This document shows positions 51,653-59,591 of a stretch of 64,000 nucleotides of DNA, one piece after another. Source of the stretch: Thermodesulfobium acidiphilum (GTDB taxonomy: Bacteria > Thermodesulfobiota > Thermodesulfobiia > Thermodesulfobiales > Thermodesulfobiaceae); contig NZ_CP020921.1 in NCBI RefSeq assembly GCF_003057965.1, forward strand, positions 208,100 through 272,099. The letters are read 5' to 3'. A model generated the notes under the pieces. That model searched no databases. It was given only the letters and a program-made list of their open reading frames with translations, and was not told the DNA's origin. Each line of letters starts with the position of its first letter. The stretch's first letter is position 1. The position numbers were made by a program, and so were the translations under genes.

Positions 51653-52699
51653 TTGGTTGGAATAACTGCCTTTCCCTTTTCAGGAAAAACTACAGTTATT
51701 AATCTTTTGCTAAAAAGAAGCAGTTTTCAAAAATCAGATAACGAGGGAAGGATATCTGTTCCTGATGAGAGACTTGAAACTTTGGCCAGGATTTTTGAAC
51801 CGCTTAAAAAAACTCCAGCATTTATCCCCATAAAAGAGCTAAGTGCTTTTGACTTGAGAAAAAGGATAGAGCCTTCGCTAATAAACGAGATGAAAAATGC
51901 TGAAGTTATATCATTTGTGGCCAGGTCTTTTGATATTTCGTTGTATCCATATATATATCCAGAAATTGATCCGAAGCGCGACATAAGAAAATTTTTGGAT
52001 GAACTTATAATTGAAGACATTGCTGTAGTAGAGAAAAGGATAAAAACATCTTCAAAAGGTATTAAAAAAAATAGTCAGGAAGAAAAAGAAATAGAAATTT
52101 TAAAGAAAGCCCTTCCAATATTGGAAGAAGGAAGGTTGTTTAGAGAGGTAGAACTTTCAAGCGATGAAATAAAACATTTAAAACATTATTCGTTTTTGAC
52201 CCTTAAGCCGTTTCTTTTGCTACTTAATATTGGCGAATCTGATCTTGTCAATACCGGAAAAATTGAAGAAGAATTTACCAGGTTTCTTGGGAGAAGCGCT
52301 AAAGTTCTTGCACTTTCAGCAAAGTTGGAAGAAGAGTTATCAATGCTTGAACCTGAAGAGGCAAAAGAAATGCTCTTAAGTTTTGGTCTAAAGAGTTTTG
52401 GCCTGGAAAGATTTATTCAAGCGTGTTACGACTTGTTGGGATATATGACATTTTTTACAGTTGGTAAGGACGAAGTTAGGGCCTGGCAGGTAAGAAAAGG
52501 TGCAAGCGCTTTAGAGGCTGCAGCAAGGATCCACTCAGATATTGCAAGAGGATTTATTCGTGCAGAAGTTATTTCATATGAGGATTTTATTAGTTGTGGA
52601 GCAATGAATGAGGCGAAAAAAAGAGGGCTCCTAAGGTTAGAGGGTAAGGAGTATTTGGTGAAGGATGGCGACATCCTCCATGTTAGATTTAATATCTAA
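51653..52699 (+). CDS. YchF/OBG-like protein with degenerate G domain and TGS domain
   Basis: A 348-residue relative of the ribosome-associated ATPase YchF. The C-terminal third (about 262-348) has the TGS-type region with TVGKDEVRAWQVRKGASALEAAARIHSDIARGFIRAEV, as in YchF. The N-terminal P-loop is weakened to GITAFPFSGKTT, and the G3 motif (DIAG in YchF) is missing, replaced by IKELSAFDLRKR; the G4 element reads LLNIGESDL rather than NxxE/D. A coiled segment (about 125-180) fits YchF. Nucleotide hydrolysis is doubtful. TTG at 51653 directly follows the preceding stop. Confidence 0.82.
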   Translation: MVGITAFPFSGKTTVINLLLKRSSFQKSDNEGRISVPDERLETLARIFEPLKKTPAFIPIKELSAFDLRKRIEPSLINEMKNAEVISFVARSFDISLYPYIYPEIDPKRDIRKFLDELIIEDIAVVEKRIKTSSKGIKKNSQEEKEIEILKKALPILEEGRLFREVELSSDEIKHLKHYSFLTLKPFLLLLNIGESDLVNTGKIEEEFTRFLGRSAKVLALSAKLEEELSMLEPEEAKEMLLSFGLKSFGLERFIQACYDLLGYMTFFTVGKDEVRAWQVRKGASALEAAARIHSDIARGFIRAEVISYEDFISCGAMNEAKKRGLLRLEGKEYLVKDGDILHVRFNI

Positions 52700-52705
52700 C
52701 CAGGA

Positions 52706-53461
52706 TTGATAAAGATCGTGTATCTTGACTATAAGAGAAAATTTTATGTTGAAAACCTACACGGCGATCTGAAACCTACTTTTGTTGATGTTGAAGAGTC
52801 AAAAATCCTGATCCTTTCTAGGGATATAGTGCTAGAAGCAAAGGACATTGTATGTAGTCTCAGAAAGGATATTGTTGAACACATTGAAAGGGAGCGTTTT
52901 TTTAAAAACTCTCTAATTCCGTTGCAGAATATTTTAGGAGAGCCATATATTGTAAGTATTATGAAAAATTATTCAAAAATTATGAACGTTGGGCCTATGG
53001 CATGCGTGGCGGGTGCTATAGCTCAAATTCTTGGTGAAAAACTTTTTAAGGGAGAAGATTTAATAATAGAAAATGGTGGGGACATTTTTATCTATAAAAA
53101 AGGTTTAATAAATATAAAAGTTTATACAAACGATGAGGTCTTTAAGGACAAAATTGTTATAAGTGTTGAAGGGGGGGAAGATTTTAAACCTTTGGGGGTT
53201 GCTACGTCATCTGCAACTATCGGTCCCTCTCTTTCTTTTGGCAAAACTTGTGCTACCGTAGTAGTGAGCAACAACTGTGCCCTGTCCGATGCTGCTGCTA
53301 CAAGAATAGCAAACGATATTAAAACTTCTCAAGATCTTAAGAGAGTTTTGGACAAGTACAAAAAGATGATATATGATTGTAATATACCAATTCTGGGTGT
53401 TGTTTGTGTAATTGATTCAAGTATGGCCCTATTTGGGAAGATAAAGGTTGATTTCGTATAA
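52706..53461 (+). CDS. UPF0280-family protein (ApbE-like)
   Basis: A 251-residue protein of the UPF0280 family, related in fold to ApbE FMN transferases but without an established reaction. Family motifs: VGPMACVAGAIAQILGEKL, IENGGDIFIY, GVATSSATIGPSLSFGKT and the run VVSNNCALSDAAATRIAN. TTG at 52706 is seven bases after the YchF-like stop. With the two preceding genes it forms a tight three-gene unit of unknown purpose. Confidence 0.85.
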   Translation: MIKIVYLDYKRKFYVENLHGDLKPTFVDVEESKILILSRDIVLEAKDIVCSLRKDIVEHIERERFFKNSLIPLQNILGEPYIVSIMKNYSKIMNVGPMACVAGAIAQILGEKLFKGEDLIIENGGDIFIYKKGLINIKVYTNDEVFKDKIVISVEGGEDFKPLGVATSSATIGPSLSFGKTCATVVVSNNCALSDAAATRIANDIKTSQDLKRVLDKYKKMIYDCNIPILGVVCVIDSSMALFGKIKVDFV

Positions 53462-53502
53462 ATGTGTCATTGTTTTTGCTGTTTTCTCTATATTGATAAC
53501 TG

Positions 53503-53511
53503 TGTTATAAT
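53503..53511 (+). promoter_or_regulatory. Extended -10 promoter of tRNA-Ser
   Basis: TGTTATAAT, the same box as before tRNA-Gln and lysC, 15 bases upstream of the tRNA 5' end. No clear -35. It may also start the ribosomal-protein operon downstream. Confidence 0.6.
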
Positions 53512-53525
53512 ATGTTTTGCTTTTG

Positions 53526-53620
<95 letters not shown>

Positions 53621-53624
53621 TTTT

Positions 53625-53660
53625 ATCCCTGCCCTTAAAAAAGGGCAAAACCCATAGGGA
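53625..53660 (+). promoter_or_regulatory. Hairpin that may mask the rpsF ribosome site
   Basis: An inner seven-base stem (TGCCCTT 53629-53635 with AAGGGCA 53641-53647, loop AAAAA) sits inside an outer TCCCT/AGGGA pairing (53625-53629 with 53656-53660). The outer right arm is part of the AGGGAGGTG ribosome site of rpsF. This could be a leader for S6:S18 feedback control, though I cannot see the CCG element described for that motif. Alternatively, the inner stem may simply follow the tRNA. Confidence 0.35.
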
Positions 53661-53669
53661 GGTGTATTG

Positions 53670-54050
53670 TTGGCAAATTCAAAGCTTTATGAACTGGTAA
53701 TTTTGTTTAATCCCAATGCAGAAGAGGAAAAGATTGATGCGTTGATGAAACGTATTCACGATCTGATCTCAAAAAGTTCTGGAGAACTCTTGAAAAGCGA
53801 TAATTGGGGGAAAAAAAGATTGGCTTACACCATCGATGACTTGCGTGAAGCCATTTATATCTATGATGAGTTCAGGCTTCCAACGTCTGTGGTGGCTGAG
53901 GTTGACAGAATTTTGAAGATTAGCGAGATTGTTATCCGTCACATGATTGTTAAGAAACCAGACGTCCTTCAAAAAGCTGCTTTAAATGCTGAAAAGGAGG
54001 ATAATCAGTCAAAAGAGGGAGAGACTGATTCTAATGAGCAGGTTCAATAA
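53670..54050 (+). CDS. rpsF: 30S ribosomal protein S6
   Basis: S6 binds S18 and 16S rRNA in the platform of the small subunit. The 126-residue protein has KLYELVILFNPNAEEEKIDALM, the WGKKRLAYTIDDLREAIYIYDEF core and ILKISEIVIRHMIVK. It then has an acidic C-terminal tail of about 25 residues. There are two adjacent TTG codons, at 53667 and 53670; the second gives better spacing from AGGGAGGTG. ssb starts inside its last codons. Confidence 0.95.
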   Translation: MANSKLYELVILFNPNAEEEKIDALMKRIHDLISKSSGELLKSDNWGKKRLAYTIDDLREAIYIYDEFRLPTSVVAEVDRILKISEIVIRHMIVKKPDVLQKAALNAEKEDNQSKEGETDSNEQVQ

Positions 54051-54459
54051 GGTTATTTTGGTAGGTAGACTGGTTAAGGATCCGGAGCTTAGATACACAG
54101 CTGAGGGTGTTCCAGTGGCAAGTTTGACTATTGCTGTTAATAGAATTAACAGGAAAAACTCTACCGATCAAACAAATGCAGATTTTTTTAATATTGTTGC
54201 CTGGCGCGCTACAGCAGAGTTTGCTAGTAACTTTATGAGGAAAGGGATTCTCTTTCTTGTAGAGGGCAGATTGCAAAATAGAAGTTATGAAACAAAAGAG
54301 GGTTCAAAAAGAACGGTAACTGAAATTGTAGCAGACAGCATACAGCTTTTGAGTCCAAAACAAGAAAGCGCTCAGAAATCTGAGACAGGAGAAGATGTTG
54401 CAGAGTTAGATGACTTTATTTTTGATGATGATTTTTCGAAAGGAGATTCTCCATTCTAA
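54034..54459 (+). CDS. ssb: Single-stranded DNA-binding protein
   Basis: SSB coats single-stranded DNA and recruits repair and replication proteins. The 141-residue protein begins MSRFNKVILVGRLVKDPELRY and has the OB fold to about residue 105 (FNIVAWRATAEFASNFMRKG, GRLQNRSYETKEGSKR). The acidic tail ends in FSKGDSPF, a variant of the usual DDDIPF interaction tip. The frame is open from 53986, but ATG at 54034 matches the family start and overlaps the rpsF stop. Confidence 0.95.
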   Translation: MSRFNKVILVGRLVKDPELRYTAEGVPVASLTIAVNRINRKNSTDQTNADFFNIVAWRATAEFASNFMRKGILFLVEGRLQNRSYETKEGSKRTVTEIVADSIQLLSPKQESAQKSETGEDVAELDDFIFDDDFSKGDSPF

Positions 54460-54538
54460 TGTTTAAACTGTTGGTTTATTCTAAAATCTCTTAAAGAATG
54501 CAAGATAGTTATTTTTTAAATTTTAAGGAGGGTTTTGG

Positions 54539-54772
54539 TTGGCTTTACAAAATACAAGAAAAAGGGTTAGACGAAAGGCTTGTTCTTTTTGTGCTGAGAA
54601 GGTGAAATATATTGATTATAAAGATGTTAATCGTTTAAAGAAATATTTAAGCGACAGAGGCAAGATTTTGCCAAAAAGGGCTACAGGAGTTTGTGCTAAG
54701 CACCAAAGGCAGCTTACAACTGCGATTAAGAGGGCAAGAATGATAGCTCTTTTACCATTTACTGTTGATTAG
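54539..54772 (+). CDS. rpsR: 30S ribosomal protein S18
   Basis: S18 pairs with S6 on the platform. The 77-residue protein has the zinc-ribbon form: CSFCAEK near the N-terminus and [23 protein letters not shown] later, with three cysteines and a histidine. TTG start at 54539 behind AAGGAGGG. Confidence 0.96.
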   Translation: MALQNTRKRVRRKACSFCAEKVKYIDYKDVNRLKKYLSDRGKILPKRATGVCAKHQRQLTTAIKRARMIALLPFTVD

Positions 54773-54781
54773 AAAATAATT

Positions 54782-54848
54782 ATGGGTAGTTAGCTATGAG
54801 TTTTTAGTACTTGATTGCCAGGATCTAAAACCGTTTGCTAACTACTCA
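54782..54848 (+). promoter_or_regulatory. Structured RNA element between rpsR and yybS
   Basis: A nine-base perfect outer stem (GTAGTTAGC 54786-54794 with GCTAACTAC 54837-54845, extendable by G-U and U-A pairs) encloses a 42-base loop, which has a possible inner TTTTAG/CTAAAA stem. No T-run follows, so it is not a simple terminator. It lies directly before the ribosome site of yybS and could be a leader or processing site. Confidence 0.45.
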
Positions 54849-54866
54849 CTTGTTTAAGGAGGTTAT

Positions 54867-55796
54867 TTGCTTAAAAAAAACTTTGATGCCATTGAGGTTT
54901 TCTTAGCTTCAGCCTTGGTGGTTTTTTTTGTTTTGTTTGGTGTTTACGTTCCAACTTTTGGTTTTTTGGGGCTTCTTTTAATGGCTGTTCCTATATGTAT
55001 AGTTACTTATAGGAGAGGTATTTTTTATGGCGTTTTAACTCTTCTTTTGTCAGGTATTATCCTTGCTATTCTTTTGCCATATATCATTTCTGTAATATTT
55101 TGTACAATTAACTTTTCTCTTGGCATTGTTATGGGACTAATTTTAAGGAAAGAAAAGCCAATAAACGTACTACTTGGGACAACTGCAGCACTGTCTGGAT
55201 TATTTGCTTTAGGTGTAGCATTCTTTATTCTAACTGGTCCAAAGGATCTTCTAAGCAATCTTTATGCAGCTTTTGAATCGTATATGATATCTTATTATCA
55301 AGGTTCTTCAGGGGTTGCGACTGAAGAAGTAAAGCAATTTGTAAAGTATATTGAAATCTATCTTCCTTCTTTAGTAATACTTTTATTCTTCATCTGGTCA
55401 GTATTTCAATACAGGATTGTTTCGTATGTCTTAAGATACCTATACAAGGTTGAAGTTCCACAGTTTGGCGATTTTAAAGAGGTTCGAATTCCGTACGAAT
55501 TAAGTTTTCTTTTTTTAGCTTCATTGATAGCTAGTTTTTTGCCTATTTCAAATGAAATTAAGAATGCTTTTTTAAACGTTGAGCTAATACTTACTTTTAT
55601 ATATATGTTTGCTGGCGCATCTGTGCTTTTCTTTATTCTGTCTAAAAAATTATTTTTTAAGAATGACACCATAACTAAAATTATAAATTTGATTGTAGTA
55701 CTACTTTTTGTAATAGTGCCGTTTTTAAGCTTTTTTTTGGTTTTTTTGGGGGTGTTTGATTCTGTATTTAATATTAGAAAGTACTTTAAACTTTAG
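54867..55796 (+). CDS. YybS-like DUF2232 membrane protein
   Basis: A 309-residue integral membrane protein with about eight hydrophobic segments. YybS/DUF2232 proteins lie between rpsR and rplI in Firmicutes, as here; their function is unknown. Features include LALMAVPICIVTYRRGIFYG-like sequence near residues 35-55 (LLLMAVPICIVTYRRG) and the C-terminal VPFLSFFLVFLGVFDSVFNIRKYF typical of the family. TTG at 54867 follows AAGGAGG. Confidence 0.85.
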   Translation: MLKKNFDAIEVFLASALVVFFVLFGVYVPTFGFLGLLLMAVPICIVTYRRGIFYGVLTLLLSGIILAILLPYIISVIFCTINFSLGIVMGLILRKEKPINVLLGTTAALSGLFALGVAFFILTGPKDLLSNLYAAFESYMISYYQGSSGVATEEVKQFVKYIEIYLPSLVILLFFIWSVFQYRIVSYVLRYLYKVEVPQFGDFKEVRIPYELSFLFLASLIASFLPISNEIKNAFLNVELILTFIYMFAGASVLFFILSKKLFFKNDTITKIINLIVVLLFVIVPFLSFFLVFLGVFDSVFNIRKYFKL

Positions 55797-55841
55797 ATTT
55801 GGACAGATTTTTTAAAATTTTGTTAGGAAGGAGTGATATAT

Positions 55842-56300
55842 ATGGATAAGATTAAGGTTCTTTTAATTCAGGATATAAAATCCCTTGGCAAGGCAGGGGA
55901 TATAGTTGAGGTATCTCAAGGGTATGCAAGAAACTATTTATTTTTGAAAAATCTTGCGAAAGAAGCTACAAAACCAATTATCGAAGAGTATGAGAAAAGA
56001 AAAATAGCTAACAAAAAGAAAGAGGACAAAAAATTGGCAGAAGCCAAAAATATATCACAAAAGCTTTCCTCAACAAATATAGTAATAAAAGCGAGGATGG
56101 GAGAAAATAATAAATTTTATGGAGCAATAACTTCCAAAGATATATCAAACAAACTAAAGGAAATGGGATTTGATTTCGATCCAAAACAAATAACCTTTGA
56201 AGGGGCGAAGGTTCCTGGTGAGTATGAGGCAAAGATAAGAGTTTATCCAGGAGTATTTTCTGTCATAAAGTTAACAGTCGAAGGCGTTTTAGATTTATAA
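55842..56300 (+). CDS. rplI: 50S ribosomal protein L9
   Basis: L9 binds 23S rRNA near the L1 stalk. The 152-residue protein has KVLLIQDIKSLGKAGDIVEVSQGYARNYL, the long connecting helix, and the C-terminal RNA-binding domain with GENNKFYGAITSKDI. ATG at 55842 is chosen over GTG at 55833 because GGAAGGAG lies at the proper distance. Confidence 0.96.
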   Translation: MDKIKVLLIQDIKSLGKAGDIVEVSQGYARNYLFLKNLAKEATKPIIEEYEKRKIANKKKEDKKLAEAKNISQKLSSTNIVIKARMGENNKFYGAITSKDISNKLKEMGFDFDPKQITFEGAKVPGEYEAKIRVYPGVFSVIKLTVEGVLDL

Positions 56301-56335
56301 TTCTTTAATTTTAAAAACAAGCGATCGGGTTAAAT

Positions 56336-58018
56336 ATGACTGATTTTGATTATGTTAAAAAACAAATTTCTATTACCGACGTTATCGGACACTACGTTCA
56401 TCTAAAACAAAGAGGCAACAGTTTAGTTGGACTTTGTCCTTTTCACAATGAGAAAACTCCATCCTTTTATGTTAGCCCAGAAAAAGGGCTTTTTTACTGT
56501 TTTGGGTGTAAAGTTGGCGGAGACGTTTTTACTTTTCTAATGAAATTGGAAAACCTTACCTTTGTTGAAGCATTTAAGAAAGCAGCTTCAATTTGTGGGG
56601 TTGAAGTCTCATCCGAATTTGAAAATTCTTCAAAGGATCAGGTTTTAAGGGTTTTAAAAGAGGCAGGCGCATTTTTTACAGAAAATTTGTGGAAAGAATC
56701 AGGAAAAGATGCTTTAGAATATATGCGTTCAAGAGGCTTTTCTGATGATTTTTTAAAAGAATATGAAGTTGGCTTTGTTCCAGAAGACGCAAGTGAATTA
56801 GTTGAAAGGCTAAAAAGACTTTCCTTTTCTGAGGATATAATTTATAAATCTGCAATCTTTTTAAACTTTAAAGAAGGCATTTTAAGGCTTTCTGGAAGAG
56901 TTTCATTTCCTATAAAAAATGTAGAGAATGAAATAGTTGCATTTGGCGCAAGACTTATTAAAAACGAACCTGATTCTCCAAAATACTTAAATTATCCTGA
57001 TACGCTTGTTTTTAGGAAAAAGAATGCACTTTTCTTAATTGATAAAGCATTTGAACACATAAAGAGTTTAAGGAAAGTTATTCTTGTAGAAGGCTATTTA
57101 GATGCCTTGATGATGCACCAGAAAGGCTTTAAAAATACAGTTGCATCTTTAGGCACAACCCTTAATCCATCTAGTTTCAAGAGAATTGATAAACTTGTAG
57201 ATAGATTGATAATTATGTACGATTCTGATGATGCTGGGAAAATTGCTACCAACAGACTCTTAAATATGACAGATCAGTTTACCTGTAATCTGTCTGTTGC
57301 AAGTCTGCCAGAAGGGCTTGATCCCCACGACGTTTTAACAAAATATGGCAAAGGTGCAATGGAAAGAATAGTGCAAAATTATATTAGCGGAGTTGATTTT
57401 AGAATTAATCTTATATTTTCTAATCCTTCTAACACAATAGAATCAAAAAGACAAAAGTATAGATTAGCCATTAGGGAACTGCAAAATCTTGGAGCAGAAG
57501 AGATTGAAGAATTTGTAAAAAAAGTTAGTGAAAAGTTGCACGTTCCTGAATCAAGAATTTTGTCTGACTCAGAGAGAATGTCTAGAAAAAAGATATCAGG
57601 AGAAAAGATTTTTTATAATTTGGTTAACTATTTTGATAGACATATTTTGAGAACTATTATTGAGAGGCCTGATTTTTATTTTTTGCTTAAGTCTTTTGAT
57701 TATTCTATGCTCTTTAACGATGAAGAGTATTTACAAGCTGCAGAAGAGATTTTTAATATGGATAGCTTTGATATTGACGATAATATTCTTGACCTGTCAG
57801 ATAAAACGAAGGCAAAAATAAGTCAGATTATACTTGAAGATGTGCCAATTATTCCAGATGATCAATGGGAGGAGATATTACAACTGGCGTGGACAAGAAA
57901 AAATATGTTTCTGTTGAAAGAGAACCTGTCCAAAGATAAGGATGCTATGATTGAATTTTTAGAGTTAGCAAAAAAAGAAAAGGAGCTGTCTTCAAAAATT
58001 GCAAGAATTAACGGTTGA
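56336..58018 (+). CDS. dnaG: DNA primase DnaG
   Basis: DnaG makes RNA primers at the replication fork. The 560-residue protein has an N-terminal CHCC zinc-binding domain (CPFHNEKTPSFYVSPEKGLFYCFGC), the primase core (YLNYPDTLVFRKKNALF, LVEGYLDALMMHQ with the Toprim glutamate, and MYDSDDAGKIA) and a C-terminal helicase-interaction region. It follows rplI in place of the dnaB gene common elsewhere. ATG at 56336. Confidence 0.95.
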   Translation: MTDFDYVKKQISITDVIGHYVHLKQRGNSLVGLCPFHNEKTPSFYVSPEKGLFYCFGCKVGGDVFTFLMKLENLTFVEAFKKAASICGVEVSSEFENSSKDQVLRVLKEAGAFFTENLWKESGKDALEYMRSRGFSDDFLKEYEVGFVPEDASELVERLKRLSFSEDIIYKSAIFLNFKEGILRLSGRVSFPIKNVENEIVAFGARLIKNEPDSPKYLNYPDTLVFRKKNALFLIDKAFEHIKSLRKVILVEGYLDALMMHQKGFKNTVASLGTTLNPSSFKRIDKLVDRLIIMYDSDDAGKIATNRLLNMTDQFTCNLSVASLPEGLDPHDVLTKYGKGAMERIVQNYISGVDFRINLIFSNPSNTIESKRQKYRLAIRELQNLGAEEIEEFVKKVSEKLHVPESRILSDSERMSRKKISGEKIFYNLVNYFDRHILRTIIERPDFYFLLKSFDYSMLFNDEEYLQAAEEIFNMDSFDIDDNILDLSDKTKAKISQIILEDVPIIPDDQWEEILQLAWTRKNMFLLKENLSKDKDAMIEFLELAKKEKELSSKIARING

Positions 58019-58045
58019 TATCTTAAATACGTTAAGATTAGTTTT

Positions 58046-58492
58046 ATGCTAAAGTTTGAAGGTGAAACCTTTAAAGTGTTAATTAAGGATGAAAAGGAGA
58101 TGATTAAGTTTGGTTCTAAGGTTGGATCTTGCCTTGAGAAAGGAGATGTCTTGCTTTTGGAAGGAAAGCTTGGTTCTGGCAAGACTACCTTTGTGCGAGG
58201 GATAATAAAAGATGCCTTTAGTCCAAGTTTTACTCTCTTAAACAAGTATAACTTTAAAGATACTCAAATTTATCATTTTGATTTTTACAGGTTAGAAAAA
58301 CCTGATTATGACCTTTTTATAGAACTTGAAGAGGTTGAAGATGCAGTGGTGATCGTTGAATGGCCAAAATTTGACATACCAATATTCGAAAAGTCTACTA
58401 TTTTAAAGTTTATTATATTTGAGGATCATAGAGAAGTTATAATCTGTGGTGAAAAGGCACGTGAATTTTACCAAAGCTATTCTAAAAAGTAA
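58046..58492 (+). CDS. tsaE: tRNA threonylcarbamoyladenosine ATPase TsaE
   Basis: TsaE is the ATPase of the t6A complex that modifies tRNA position 37. The 148-residue protein has Walker A LEGKLGSGKTTFVRG, the SPSFTLLNKY motif and YHFDFYRLEKP, with VEWP near the C-terminus. tsaB and rimI follow, the usual neighbours. Confidence 0.93.
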   Translation: MLKFEGETFKVLIKDEKEMIKFGSKVGSCLEKGDVLLLEGKLGSGKTTFVRGIIKDAFSPSFTLLNKYNFKDTQIYHFDFYRLEKPDYDLFIELEEVEDAVVIVEWPKFDIPIFEKSTILKFIIFEDHREVIICGEKAREFYQSYSKK

Positions 58493-58497
58493 TTTTA

Positions 58498-59100
58498 ATG
58501 AATATTATGTTTAGAAAAAATAAATTCTTTATAGCGCACATTAACGACGAAACCTATTTCTTAATAGATAATGGAAAAGGTATTAAAGATTTTAGTTTCA
58601 AAGGACAATTATCAGATCAACTCCATCTAAAATTTAAACAATTTTTGGATTTATATGAGGTTAGTCTAGATGATATTAATTCAATTTATGTTTCAAGAGG
58701 ACCTGGATCCTTTACTGCATTGAGAACGATTATACTATTTGCTAAAACTTTATGTTTATGCCTTGGAGCACAACTCTTTTCGTCAAATATTTTTGAAATT
58801 TTTTTATATGGTTCAGATTCTTTAAAAGGAGTTCAAAACATGGTTCTTTTTTCTAAAAAAAACAATTATTACCTGGCGAAAGTTATCCCAAATAAAGGCC
58901 TTTGTGGATACAACTTGGTTGAAGAGAGAGAATTGAACAATCTAAGTGGATTTATCATAGGAGATAAACCCTTCAAAAATTTTAAGAGCATTTCTTTCAA
59001 AGATATAAAAATAAATTTCAGTATTTTTAGAGAAGAAGATGTATATTACTTTGAGCCTGAATATGGAATTGATCTCAATGTTAAGATTTATCATCGATAG
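58498..59100 (+). CDS. tsaB: tRNA threonylcarbamoyladenosine scaffold TsaB
   Basis: TsaB is the scaffold partner of TsaD in t6A synthesis. The 200-residue protein keeps the key VSRGPGSFTALR motif and the ASKHA-like fold, but is shorter and more divergent than average, with a weak N-terminal nucleotide strand. Its position between tsaE and rimI supports the call. ATG at 58498 has no strong ribosome site and is five bases from the tsaE stop. Confidence 0.85.
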   Translation: MNIMFRKNKFFIAHINDETYFLIDNGKGIKDFSFKGQLSDQLHLKFKQFLDLYEVSLDDINSIYVSRGPGSFTALRTIILFAKTLCLCLGAQLFSSNIFEIFLYGSDSLKGVQNMVLFSKKNNYYLAKVIPNKGLCGYNLVEERELNNLSGFIIGDKPFKNFKSISFKDIKINFSIFREEDVYYFEPEYGIDLNVKIYHR

Positions 59101-59114
59101 AAGTTAGTCTCTTT

Positions 59115-59588
59115 ATGGAAATAAAAAACGCGAACTCTTTTAAAATAGGTCCTTCAAAGTTTGATATTATTCCTGCGACGCTCTCTCATTGTGAAAGCTT
59201 AATGGAATTTGGCAAAGATCTTCCCTCATTTTATTCAAATATAGAGTTTTTAAAAAAGGATTTATCCGATCCTTTAAAGTGTTTTTTTATAGCAATTTAT
59301 AAAGATCTGGTAGTTGGTTTCATTTCATTTTTCAAGCTATACGACGAGATTCATCTTGCTTATATATATGTAAAAAAGGATTTTAGAAATATGGGTCTGG
59401 GAACTAGGCTTTTTAAATTCGCTTATGAAAAGTTCTTCCTTAAGGGAAAAGAAATATGGCTTGAGGTAGAAACTTCGAATACAACTGCATGTCTTTTTTA
59501 TACAAAATTAGGTTTTAGGATAGTGTATAGGAGGAAGAATTATTATGGAGAAAACAAAGATGCATGGATAATGAAGAGGGAAGCTTAA
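59115..59588 (+). CDS. GNAT N-acetyltransferase, RimI-like
   Basis: A 157-residue GNAT acetyltransferase. It has VGFISFF, the acetyl-CoA loop YVKKDFRNMGLGTRLFKFA, EVETSNTTACLFYTKLGFRIVYRRKNYY and a catalytic-site tyrosine in that last segment. RimI acetylates ribosomal protein S18, whose gene lies upstream; the location after tsaB favours RimI, but the sequence is not strong enough to exclude another substrate. Its stop is three bases from the mfd stop on the other strand. Confidence 0.8.
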   Translation: MEIKNANSFKIGPSKFDIIPATLSHCESLMEFGKDLPSFYSNIEFLKKDLSDPLKCFFIAIYKDLVVGFISFFKLYDEIHLAYIYVKKDFRNMGLGTRLFKFAYEKFFLKGKEIWLEVETSNTTACLFYTKLGFRIVYRRKNYYGENKDAWIMKREA

Positions 59589-59591
59589 GAA

